Shown piece after piece: positions 36,561 to 42,822 of a stretch of 64,000 nt of DNA. Positions within the stretch are counted from its first letter, which is position 1; each line of letters starts with the position of its first letter. The DNA comes from a virus. The stretch lies in IMG/VR virus record IMGVR_UViG_3300025266_000004, positions 1 through 64,000 of that record. The stretch is one strand, 5' to 3'. The notes beneath the pieces were generated by a model. It saw only the letters and a program-made list of their open reading frames with translations. It was not told the origin of the DNA and did no database searches. Position numbers and translations under genes: made by a program.

Positions 36561-36839
36561 TTATAATAGTTCTGATATCTTATTTATTATATATAGTATT
36601 AATATCATTAATAGTACAATTGGTATTGCTATACCAACCACGATACCTACTATTGGTGATAGTACTATTAAGAGTATCATATTAAACATTATCTCTGTAT
36701 CATAGTGTTCATCTTTTCTTCGTCTTCTTTCAAGTATTATTTGATATACTGCAAAACATATAACTATAAGAGAACCAATAATACTTATAATAATATGTAT
36801 ATTGTTATCGTTTATGAATATCATTTGTTCTTCTGTCAT
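36561..36839 (-). CDS. Membrane protein (92 aa)
   Basis: 92 residues from the ATG at 36839; upstream TTG/ATG starts at 36881/36878 would overlap the preceding gene and are rejected. Three hydrophobic stretches (IHIIISIIGSLIVICFAVY, IMFNMILLIVLSPIVG, IAIPIVLLMILILYII) with an RRRRK loop between the first two. Multi-span inner-membrane protein of unknown role. Confidence 0.6.
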   Translation of the reverse strand: MTEEQMIFINDNNIHIIISIIGSLIVICFAVYQIILERRRRKDEHYDTEIMFNMILLIVLSPIVGIVVGIAIPIVLLMILILYIINKISELL

Positions 36840-36852
36840 TATGTGTTTTAAA

Positions 36853-37164
36853 TTATTTGTTAAGTGTTCTCCAATCATCAAATACAGCTATTACTTTATC
36901 TATTTCAAACTCTTTTGCAAAACTAAATGTTAAAATATCCATATCTTTAGGGTCTAAAATACTCTGTATATCATTATTTCTATATGCTTTAGCTCTCAGT
37001 CTACGTATAAATGTTCTAACTTTAATAATTAGTATCATCTTATCTGTGTTACTATTACTTAAACGAACTTTAAACTCATTTATTTCATCTAAATATTCTT
37101 TTACATTTTTAAATACTATAATAGTCTCTGTAATACTGTGTGGTATTTCATCATCTTTGTTCAT
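36853..37164 (-). CDS. Unknown helical protein (103 aa)
   Basis: 103 residues, helical, with a basic middle (IIKVRTFIRRLRAKAYRNN). An antisense frame of 170 codons covers the same region but is hydrophobic shadow sequence. Three bases separate it from the upstream small membrane protein gene. Confidence 0.6.
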   Translation of the reverse strand: MNKDDEIPHSITETIIVFKNVKEYLDEINEFKVRLSNSNTDKMILIIKVRTFIRRLRAKAYRNNDIQSILDPKDMDILTFSFAKEFEIDKVIAVFDDWRTLNK

Positions 37165-37167
37165 AGT

Positions 37168-37329
37168 TTATCTGTTATATATTGCTAATGTATTTATTAC
37201 TATTATTATTATACATAACCATGCTATTACACCCATTGTTATCTCTACAAATCGTTTATATATTGTGTATGTCTTAAAAAAGAATAAATGGTATGTCGCT
37301 TCAAGGTATTTATATATGTATTTCTTCAT
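37168..37329 (-). CDS. Small membrane protein (53 aa)
   Basis: 53 residues from the ATG at 37329. A longer TTG form from 37377 would run into the structured element at 37373-37482 and skip the leader motif at 37337-37349, so ATG is preferred. Basic N-terminus, then one membrane helix (MGVIAWLCIIIIVINTLAI). Confidence 0.55.
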   Translation of the reverse strand: MKKYIYKYLEATYHLFFFKTYTIYKRFVEITMGVIAWLCIIIIVINTLAIYNR

Positions 37330-37372
37330 GTTATTGTTTATTGTTAAATGTGTTAATATAATGTTATAAAAC

Positions 37373-37482
37373 ACCAATCTAAATAGTACATCTTCTCTGT
37401 GCCTTAAATGTCTGACGGATGGTGTACTTTCAATATATACTTCAACGATTCAAAGCTCCATGTATATATCTATTAGATTGGT
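37373..37482 (-). ncRNA. Predicted three-way-junction RNA element
   Basis: An outer stem pairs ACCAATCTA-A-ATAG (37373-37386) with CTATTAGATTGGT (37470-37482), with one bulged A. Inside are two further stems: AGTACA (37385-37390) with TGTACT (37423-37428), competing for two bases with the outer stem, and TATATAC (37434-37440) with GTATATA (37462-37468). No frame of useful length crosses it. It directly follows the tRNA-like gene on the minus strand. Perfect pairing in 20+ bp makes chance unlikely; function unknown. Confidence 0.5.
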
Positions 37483-37493
37483 ATTGTAATTAG

Positions 37494-37595
37494 TAGTCAA
37501 GACAGGATTCGAACCTGTAAAACTGCTACCTCGTAAGGTTTCGTCATAATACCCATGGATTTACATACTGCGTCTACCAGTTTCGCCACTTGACT
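37494..37595 (-). tRNA. tRNA-Leu-like gene with an aberrant anticodon domain
   Basis: 102 bases. Perfect acceptor stem AGTCAAG/CTTGACT plus discriminator A; D-arm GGCGAAACTGGTAGACGC, identical in style to tRNA-Leu; perfect T-arm ACAGG-TTCGAAT-CCTGT. No CCA is encoded. Between D and T stems lie 50 bases, about 17 more than in a normal tRNA-Leu, and no 5-bp anticodon stem with U33 in a 7-base loop can be drawn (best: GTATG-TAAATC-CATGG with mismatches). A variable-arm-like AAAC...GTTT stem is possible. It may be a degenerate, intron-bearing or decoy tRNA; the anticodon is not assigned. Confidence 0.65.
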
Positions 37596-37610
37596 ATTAT
37601 AATTAATACT

Positions 37611-37928
37611 CTATTTTATATATTTAAAGTTATGGTGATTGATATACTCTATATCATCTAATCTATTATCTCTTTCAACAAAGTCTTCTTTGTTAGTTAC
37701 CTCTTTAAATTTATTAGTACGTACTACCTCATTACCACCTCTATATATACCAAAGTATCTCCAACTTGTTAATTCATAGAATAACCTACTACAGTTTCTA
37801 ATCTCATCTCTAGTAGTTACAGCGGTAACATTAGGCACTGTTTCTTTAATTGTTTTAACAGTAGTAGTTTCAATATTTAATTCTGTTGTAGTCTCCTCTG
37901 TTGTACTATATACTATTATTGTTTGCAT
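37611..37928 (-). CDS. Unknown threonine-rich protein (105 aa)
   Basis: 105 residues. The first 40 are unusually threonine/glutamate-rich (STTEETTTELNIETTTVKT), followed by a compact basic part (CSRLFYELTSWRYFGIYRGG). Preceded by the ATTTAACAACAAA leader motif. Family unknown. Confidence 0.6.
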   Translation of the reverse strand: MQTIIVYSTTEETTTELNIETTTVKTIKETVPNVTAVTTRDEIRNCSRLFYELTSWRYFGIYRGGNEVVRTNKFKEVTNKEDFVERDNRLDDIEYINHHNFKYIK

Positions 37929-37952
37929 ATCTTTGGTTTATTTGTTGTTAAA

Positions 37953-38429
37953 TTATCCTATTGTCCATCTGTAGACTATACAAGATTCTGAACATTTGAT
38001 TCTTTTCTCAGTATCACCATCTTTAACTATACGATATTTAATATTATCAATAGTTACAGTTCTTAGTATAGTATATATTTCAGGTTTTCCGTATAGTTTA
38101 CAACCACCACCTTTGTCTTCATATGATATATTCTCTTCTATATCAGAACTAGTAGCAGTCTTTTCTCTTTGTCTAATTTCAGCTTTTTCTTCTAGTATAA
38201 TCTCACCTTTATAAATATTATATTCCTTACTCTTTGAACTGTGCCATTGAATAGCAAATATATCAAAACTAATCTTATACATAGATTTGATGATATCTTC
38301 AACTAATTCACAACCAATGAAATCATTATGAGTAAGACCTACTTCCTCCCATTCTCCACTATCATTGAGAATATGTGATATAATATATTTAGAATACTTT
38401 ACTCTGTTGTTTATGTCTGTTATTTCCAT
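37953..38429 (-). CDS. Unknown protein (158 aa)
   Basis: 158 residues, mixed alpha/beta, with cysteines at GGGCKLYGK and KCSESCIVYRW that might form a metal site. The leader motif TTTAACAACAAA lies 11 bases before the start, and the structured element 38458-38604 lies upstream of that. Not recognised. Confidence 0.6.
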   Translation of the reverse strand: MEITDINNRVKYSKYIISHILNDSGEWEEVGLTHNDFIGCELVEDIIKSMYKISFDIFAIQWHSSKSKEYNIYKGEIILEEKAEIRQREKTATSSDIEENISYEDKGGGCKLYGKPEIYTILRTVTIDNIKYRIVKDGDTEKRIKCSESCIVYRWTIG

Positions 38430-38457
38430 TATTATTTGTGTTTGTTGTTAAAATATA

Positions 38458-38604
38458 ATATAAACTCTCTTATCTACTATCAATTGTAGATGTACATAAA
38501 GACTAATAACTCATACTACTTGAATCTAGTACTTAGTCACAAGAATTGAACTTGACTCTCTCTAGATATAGACCACTACTTGTGTTATTAAAGAGAGTTT
38601 ATAT
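38458..38604 (-). ncRNA. Predicted multi-branched RNA element closed by a 14-bp stem
   Basis: Perfect 14-bp closing stem ATATAAACTCTCTT (38458-38471) with AAGAGAGTTTATAT (38591-38604). Inside: hairpin ATCTAC/GTAGAT (38472-38491), stem TAATAAC/GTTATTA (38504-38510, 38584-38590), stem ATCTAG/CTAGAT (38524-38529, 38562-38567), and a terminal hairpin 38535-38557 whose loop reads TTCAATT on the minus strand, like a tRNA T-loop. It lies in a gene-free 262-base gap. Not a canonical tRNA; function unknown. Confidence 0.5.
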
Positions 38605-38623
38605 AATATGTTGTAATACTATT

Positions 38624-38697
38624 TGTTACAGTATTGTAAATAGTATTATAAACACCATTGTAAAATCTACACCAATATAGACTGTTAAATGTTATAA
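38624..38697 (-). repeat. Dispersed repeat, copy A
   Basis: First of three copies (others 39448-39552 and 39925-39967) of a non-coding element with the pattern TTACAG.A.TGTAAAT followed by TATAAACACCATTGTAA, then a second block TGTAAAATCTACAC.AATATA.ACTGT and ATGTTATAA. TTACA/TGTAA ends can pair. It lies between two genes; possibly a regulatory or replication-related element. Confidence 0.55.
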
Positions 38698-38913
38698 TTT
38701 GTACACTTTAATTATATACTCTATTTCCTTTTTCCAAAATCTTACAGGATTGTTTAAATCATTAGCTACAATAAATGTCTTATTGTTAATTGCTTTAATA
38801 GAGTCTTTCCAATATTTAATATAATTATTATAATGACTTGTATTATGTCTTAAATCAAAGTCTTTTTTCTTTTGTAATTTGATCTTATAATTATCTACTT
38901 GTCCATTGTCCAT
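38692..38913 (-). CDS. Unknown basic protein (73 aa)
   Basis: 73 residues, lysine- and aromatic-rich, without recognised motif (KIKLQKKKDFDLRHNTSHYN). Start is 4 bases from the shared leader motif (38918-38930). Its stop codon lies at the edge of repeat copy A. Confidence 0.55.
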   Translation of the reverse strand: MDNGQVDNYKIKLQKKKDFDLRHNTSHYNNYIKYWKDSIKAINNKTFIVANDLNNPVRFWKKEIEYIIKVYKL

Positions 38914-38946
38914 TTTATTTGTTGTTAAATCCGTTGTTATAATATG

Positions 38947-39417
38947 TTATAAATATGGTGTTGTATCATTACTTACAACATATTTAAGAGTATCTTTCAT
39001 CGAATCCATTTCAGCTTCAAATTCCTCTATTTCTTTGTCTGTGTGATTACCTGAATAAATACATTTATTATCAACGAATAAACTACAACCAGGTCTGTAC
39101 TGTTTATTGTATAGTAAATGACTACGAAGATTAGTAGCTTTAACGCCATTAATAACATGACCTCCATTACCATATAATCTTAGTACAGAATGTATTGTTT
39201 CACTAGAATTTACATCTAAAATACTATTCTTAATTATATACTCTCTACAATTTTGTATTGCAACTGTTCTTGCGTGTGCTTCTCTCTCTGCTACATCAGG
39301 TATAGGATTTTTTACTACTATACCACTTAAAAAATGTGTACTAAAAAATAGATGAATGTCAGAGCCATTAGCATCAGGTTTGATATGTAGTTTATACAAT
39401 TCTATTAGTTCTTTCAT
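38947..39417 (-). CDS. Unknown protein (156 aa)
   Basis: 156 residues. AEREAHARTVAIQNCREYIIKN suggests a helix, and RPGCSLFVDNKCIYSGNH a strand region with two cysteines. Its start codon abuts the leader motif ATTTAACAAC directly (39418-39427), so this transcript has almost no spacer. Not recognised. Confidence 0.6.
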   Translation of the reverse strand: MKELIELYKLHIKPDANGSDIHLFFSTHFLSGIVVKNPIPDVAEREAHARTVAIQNCREYIIKNSILDVNSSETIHSVLRLYGNGGHVINGVKATNLRSHLLYNKQYRPGCSLFVDNKCIYSGNHTDKEIEEFEAEMDSMKDTLKYVVSNDTTPYL

Positions 39418-39447
39418 GTTGTTAAATATTATTTGTTATATTACTTA

Positions 39448-39552
39448 TTACAGCAGTGTAAATGTCACTATAAACACCATTGTAAAATTGTACAACTATT
39501 ATTTGTACTTTTGTAAAATCTACACTAATATACACTGTAAAATGTTATAAAA
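39448..39552 (-). repeat. Dispersed repeat, copy B (with duplicated second half)
   Basis: Block 1 at 39448-39489 shares its start almost exactly with copy C (a 22-base identity beginning at 39443), and its end (TATAAACACCATTGTAAAAT) with copy A. Block 2 at 39510-39552 repeats the second half of copy A (TGTAAAATCTACAC.AATATA.ACTGT). About 20 bases are inserted between the blocks. Confidence 0.6.
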
Positions 39553-39556
39553 TGAC

Positions 39557-39594
39557 AATACACAACAAACACTTATTCGCTTGTTAGTGTATTA
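39557..39594. other. Inverted repeat hairpin
   Basis: AATACAC-AACAA (39557-39568) pairs with TTGTT-A-GTGTATT (39581-39594), 12 bp with one bulge and a 12-base loop. There is no U-run, so a terminator role is doubtful. It adjoins repeat copy B. Confidence 0.45.
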
Positions 39595-39924
39595 TACAGT
39601 TTAGGTCTATTAAATCCCTTATAAATTAATTCTTATTGTAACTATTTTCATGGTGCACAAAGTTATTATTAGAACGCAGAATATTACCACTTGTAGCTCT
39701 GTTAAACAGTCACTACTACCTTTACTTAATAAATGTCTAAGTAATTATTAGAGTACTTTAGTCTCTCTATTTATGTGCTTATATAATTGACCATTCTGAT
39801 ATGTAGTGTAATCTAGTTACAGTAATTGTTAATTTATAATTTGATAATCCCTCTATTTAGGAGGTTTAATCTGTTGCGTATTGTCATTAAATGTATTATT
39901 GTGTACTTATTAATTGTAGTACTT

Positions 39925-39967
39925 ATTACAGCAGTGTAAATAGTACTATAAGTAGCATTGTGTAATT
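39925..39967 (-). repeat. Dispersed repeat, copy C
   Basis: ATTACAGCAGTGTAAAT followed by AGTACTATAAGTAGCATTGTGTAAT; the ends ATTACA and TGTAAT are complementary, so it can form a hairpin. Shares a 22-base identity (from 39922) with copy B. Confidence 0.6.
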
Positions 39968-40113
39968 ATTAAACTATTACGAAGCCTTTTGTGTAATATG
40001 TCGTAAAAACCACTAAACTATGTGATAAAATATGACTAAAATGGTGAAATAATCGTGATTTGAGTATTAGGAACGTATGAAAAGGTGTATATTTATAATA
40101 GAGTGGTATAATA

Positions 40114-40187
40114 GGAGCTAGAGGGTTTGGTTTCTAAGCGACCAGCGGGAGCTGGTGTCCGTCGGTATACCATCCCCTCTAGTATCC
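40114..40187. ncRNA. GC-rich structured element
   Basis: A closing stem pairs GGA and CTAGAGGG (40114-40125) with CCCTCTAG and TCC (40175-40187) across a small internal loop. An inner hairpin, ACCAGC-GGGA-GCTGGT (40141-40156), has a tetraloop. The base composition is strikingly GC-rich against very AT-rich surroundings. It begins 27 bases beyond the stop of the gene at 40214-40960. A 33-codon minus-strand frame (40093-40194, starting MLGILEGMVYRR) overlaps it. Structured RNA is my first choice; a short peptide gene is the alternative. Confidence 0.5.
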
Positions 40188-40213
40188 CAAGCATCTAATT
40201 ATTCACCCAAATT

Positions 40214-40960
40214 TCAATCTGCAAATTCAACTCTCCCAAAATTAACTGTATAATCAACACCACCTACTCTATAATGGTACTCACCTTTTACATTATCAAC
40301 AGCAGTTACTTTAGCTACTCTTTCTGCATCTTCTTTCCAGTATATCCAATGATCCACTAAATCGTGCTTTCTATCAACATTTTCACACTTATCTCCACCT
40401 TTATCTTCGTCTACTAATTTAGTAAATCTAGAATGTGTATTACGAAGCATCTTTCCCTTATAATAATGATATATATGTTCACCATATTCAATGTGTTCAG
40501 TAGTTCCAACTCCGTGAATAGTAAATGTACCTTCGTTAAGTAGTGTAAACCCTCTACCTACTAAACTATGTGTTCTACTAATCACTCCAGGTGTTAATTC
40601 GTCTTTATTAACAGGTACATAAACATCATCCTCACTATGTATCCCAAGAGTATCAGCTTGTCCTTTTAAACCTTCAGCGTATTCAGCATTACTAACTTCA
40701 ATTGCTTTACCCATCTTTTGATATGTAGTTTCACATAAATCTAAGTCAGGTGATTTCAGTACTGTAATATCAAACAAAGCTATAAGTATTATATGTGCAA
40801 AATCATCTATAATCAATATAAGTTTAAAATCATTACTTTTAGATTGATGGACAGCATCTAAAACACCTTTAAAAGTCATCCCACTGTTCTTTTCTTCAAT
40901 TTCCACTGTAGAACCTACTAAACTATTTAGTTTCTCTACTATTATATCTCTTGTATTCAT
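40214..40960 (-). CDS. Unknown protein (248 aa)
   Basis: 248 residues. The first 70 residues (LVGSTVEIEEKNSGMTFKGV ... FKLILIIDDFAHIILI) read like a small Sm/SH3-like barrel. The C-terminal part (YHYYKGKMLRNTHSRFTKLVD, then WKEDAERVAKVTAV) is unrelated to anything I know. One of the first genes of the leftward transcript, so probably early. Confidence 0.6.
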   Translation of the reverse strand: MNTRDIIVEKLNSLVGSTVEIEEKNSGMTFKGVLDAVHQSKSNDFKLILIIDDFAHIILIALFDITVLKSPDLDLCETTYQKMGKAIEVSNAEYAEGLKGQADTLGIHSEDDVYVPVNKDELTPGVISRTHSLVGRGFTLLNEGTFTIHGVGTTEHIEYGEHIYHYYKGKMLRNTHSRFTKLVDEDKGGDKCENVDRKHDLVDHWIYWKEDAERVAKVTAVDNVKGEYHYRVGGVDYTVNFGRVEFAD

Positions 40961-40970
40961 ATCTCTTTAT

Positions 40971-41096
40971 TTATTTGTTTTTAAAATCATAACAAGCAAG
41001 TATTACACCACTATAATGTACACTAAAACCAACTACTACATTACTACTTGTTATAAATACTAATTCACCATTCTCATTAATCTTATAACTACTCAT
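40971..41096 (-). CDS. Small protein (41 aa)
   Basis: A 41-residue frame (MSSYKINENGELVFITSSNV to end ACYDFKNK), ATG at 41096, ten bases ahead of the next gene. Beta-rich, not recognised. It fills part of the 332-base space between two larger genes. Confidence 0.5.
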   Translation of the reverse strand: MSSYKINENGELVFITSSNVVVGFSVHYSGVILACYDFKNK

Positions 41097-41143
41097 ATCT
41101 TTATTTGTTGAAATCTAAGCCACAGTATACCAGTAAATACTAG

Positions 41144-41293
41144 TTAACCTACTAGCATTACTTGACTATACATCTCTGTTAGCCCTGTTATTTCTGTCTT
41201 TACGAATTTAGGTGTGTCAACTCTTAACATACCATTAGTATCAACAACGAGATTACCCATTGTTAATACTTCAGTTTCTTTCTTCTTTCTCAT
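41144..41293 (-). CDS. Small protein (49 aa)
   Basis: A 49-residue frame starting MRKKKETEVLTMGNLVVDTN, with the start and the upstream stop sharing a base (TAATG junction at 41291-41295). This tight coupling supports translation. No domain recognised. Confidence 0.55.
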   Translation of the reverse strand: MRKKKETEVLTMGNLVVDTNGMLRVDTPKFVKTEITGLTEMYSQVMLVG

Positions 41294-41562
41294 TAGTTAC
41301 AAGCTATCATTTCATTTATGGTAAACTTGTTATTGTACCATTTCTCAATGTGGAACACACCCTTACGAATATATCCTCTAACCTCAACTAAATGAGGTAT
41401 TGCTTTGATATCACCTCTGTTGAACACAGCAGGTATGAAATCACTATTATTTTCAATATTATTAACGTCACTATTATTGACATCAACAATACCATCAGTA
41501 TATACTACTCTAATCCTAGGTAATACTCTATTTATTTTCTTTGGTTCTTTATTATTTGACAT
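41293..41562 (-). CDS. Unknown protein (89 aa)
   Basis: 89 residues from the ATG at 41562. A TTG start at 41589 is possible but overlaps the small upstream frame. Beta-rich with RVLPRIRVVYTDGIVDVNN and HLVEVRGYIRKGVFHIEKWY. Not recognised. Confidence 0.6.
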   Translation of the reverse strand: MSNNKEPKKINRVLPRIRVVYTDGIVDVNNSDVNNIENNSDFIPAVFNRGDIKAIPHLVEVRGYIRKGVFHIEKWYNNKFTINEMIACN

Positions 41563-41581
41563 AATGTGGTAAATTAGTTGG

Positions 41582-41665
41582 TTAAACAAAAGCTATAAGT
41601 ATAGTTACAGTGCTCATAGCACCTGCAAGTATCCCAAGCATAAAATGTATCTTAGATTCATTCAT
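41582..41665 (-). CDS. Single-span membrane peptide (27 aa)
   Basis: 27 residues: short polar start, then one hydrophobic helix (FMLGILAGAMSTVTILIAFV). Start ATG 41665, stop 41582, second frame of the leftward block. Such mini membrane proteins are common in phages; support is only the membrane-helix pattern and position. Confidence 0.4.
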   Translation of the reverse strand: MNESKIHFMLGILAGAMSTVTILIAFV

Positions 41666-41691
41666 AATAAGCAGTATTTAGGTATTAAAAC

Positions 41692-41757
41692 AATAACTAC
41701 ACTATAGTATTACCTATAGCATAGTTATTATAAACACTTACAAGGTTCTCATCCTTG
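41692..41757. other. Two tandem hairpins
   Basis: AATAACTA (41692-41699) with TAGTTATT (41722-41729), enclosing CTATAG (41702-41707) with CTATAG (41714-41719); then CAAGG-TTCTCAT-CCTTG (41741-41757), whose shape recalls a tRNA T-arm. They lie in the gene-free gap 41666-41929 next to the larger nested structure. Confidence 0.45.
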
Positions 41758-41770
41758 AATTACTCAGGTG

Positions 41771-41879
41771 ATTAATAAAGTTCGTCAGCCTCTCTTGGTT
41801 AGTTGGTAGAATATAACTTGTTGTACATTTCTTTACCTATGTACACATTATATTCTACTGATTGTTTAACTTTATTAAT
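41771..41879. ncRNA. Nested triple-stem RNA element
   Basis: Three perfect stems nested in one another: ATTAATAAAGTT (41771-41782) with AACTTTATTAAT (41868-41879), 12 bp; GTAGAATATAA (41806-41816) with TTATATTCTAC (41848-41858), 11 bp; TGTACAT (41822-41828) with ATGTACA (41839-41845), 7 bp. No coding frame. Located in the leader between the SSB-like gene and the rest of the leftward block, so it could act as a processing or stability element. Confidence 0.55.
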
Positions 41880-41929
41880 TTGCACCTCAACCCTCTATGA
41901 TTGGGTAAATGTTTATTATTTAAATGATA

Positions 41930-42358
41930 TTAGAAAGGCATATCATCATCACCTTTATCAGCAGATGCTACAGGAGCACTTGGTTGAGCTATTGCTTGAC
42001 GCATTGCTACATCAATCAATTGATTAGTAGCTCTAGTACTCAATGCAATAGATTCATTAGTATTCTTTGGAAAGTCTTTTCCGTATACTCCTTCTTCGCC
42101 GTCCTTCTTAATATAAGTATCCCCAGCTTTCACATTCTCTACATCCATTGACATAGTACTACCACCAGTCTGTACTAAAAGCTTTAATACGAAAGCATTT
42201 GGTGCACCACATCTAGTAGCTAGTCTAGCTAGTTGTCCACTAGATTGTTTGAATACACCAGTAGCACTTGGATTGTCTGCTGATTTGTTTGTTACAATTA
42301 CACCAGTACCGTCAGCGTTAATTTGAATTTCTTTGATTGTTAATGTTACATTTTTCAT
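41930..42358 (-). CDS. Probable single-stranded DNA-binding protein (SSB-type tail)
   Basis: 142 residues. Ends in KGDDDMPF, almost identical to the DDDIPF tail by which bacterial SSBs bind partner proteins. A Q/A/P-rich linker (AQPSAPVASADK) precedes it, as in SSB. The body is beta-rich (VTLTIKEIQINADGTGVIV, FVLKLLVQTGGSTMSMDVENVKAGD), compatible with an OB fold, but the classic SSB sequence is not recognised. It is the first gene of the leftward block, beside the candidate origin. SSB role is inferred from tail and position. Confidence 0.7.
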   Translation of the reverse strand: MKNVTLTIKEIQINADGTGVIVTNKSADNPSATGVFKQSSGQLARLATRCGAPNAFVLKLLVQTGGSTMSMDVENVKAGDTYIKKDGEEGVYGKDFPKNTNESIALSTRATNQLIDVAMRQAIAQPSAPVASADKGDDDMPF

Positions 42359-42518
42359 AAGTCTTAAAGTTTAAAAGTTAATAAGTTATTATATTATTCT
42401 ACTACCTATTCGTTATAAGTAGATTTTGAGGATTAAAAACACCATCGGGGTGATTCAATCCAAAATTTAGTGAGGGGGGATGAATGGAGGTGGTTCTCGC
42501 TTCGACATATATCCCCAC

Positions 42519-42550
42519 TTTTATTTCTACAAATTTTTATTTTTTATATC
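42519..42550. other. AT-rich tract beside the repeat cluster
   Basis: About 32 bases of almost pure A and T, flanked by C-containing sequence and lying 45 bases before the first AGTCTCC repeat. It fits the duplex-unwinding element expected next to origin iterons. Confidence 0.45.
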
Positions 42551-42594
42551 CACTTTACCATCATCCAATACGTCGCCTAGTATATATGCCAGAG

Positions 42595-42822
42595 AGTCTC
42601 CTAATATCTTGTGTTTAATATCTTGTGTCATCTATGTCTAATATCTCCCGATTTATCATTTGTAGAGTCTCCGAATAGTCTCAATTTCACCATGTTGTAA
42701 AGTCTCCAAATAGTCGCTAAGTCGGCATGTCGAATAGTCTCCAGAATCTCACTTTATATAGTCTCCAATCAGCAGTCTAAAAATCTCAATTATCACCACC
42801 TTGTACAGTCTTTACAATCTCC
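42595..42822 (+). repeat. Iteron-like AGTCTCC repeat cluster
   Basis: About twelve same-direction copies of A(G/A)TCTCC or one-to-two-base variants, starting at 42595, 42666, 42677, 42701, 42712, 42736, 42745, 42760, 42774, 42782, 42807 and 42816. Exact AGTCTCC occurs at 42595, 42666, 42701, 42736 and 42760. Several intervals are 9-11 or 24-25 bases, near one and two or more helical turns. Direct repeats at this density and spacing are typical of initiator-binding iterons. Confidence 0.65.

Larger units (their letters stand above)
39418..40213. other. Gene-free stretch of 796 bases
   Basis: No frame above about 35 codons that looks coding on either strand. It holds repeat copies B and C, a hairpin AATACAC-AACAA / TTGTT-A-GTGTATT (39557-39594), and the GC-rich structured element 40114-40187. 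A minus-strand TAACTTTG at 39658-39665 fits the -7 consensus TAnnTTTG, but no -33 box was found. The rest shows nothing I can name. Confidence 0.7.

Noticed and set aside
36857-37369. 170-codon plus-strand frame across 36.9-37.4 kb
   Set aside because: Hydrophobic and serine-rich antisense shadow of the leftward genes, no motif, and it runs across the predicted RNA element.
37373-37482. Hammerhead ribozyme at the three-way junction
   Set aside because: CTGACGGA is close to the CUGANGA core but has one extra base, and no GAAA strand follows stem II.
42359-42550. A minus-strand Bacteroidetes promoter for the leftward block
   Set aside because: No TAnnTTTG match; TAAATTTTG near 42470 has one extra spacer base, and no -33 TTTG lies at the right distance. 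The leftward block may use the phage RNAP with a different signal.
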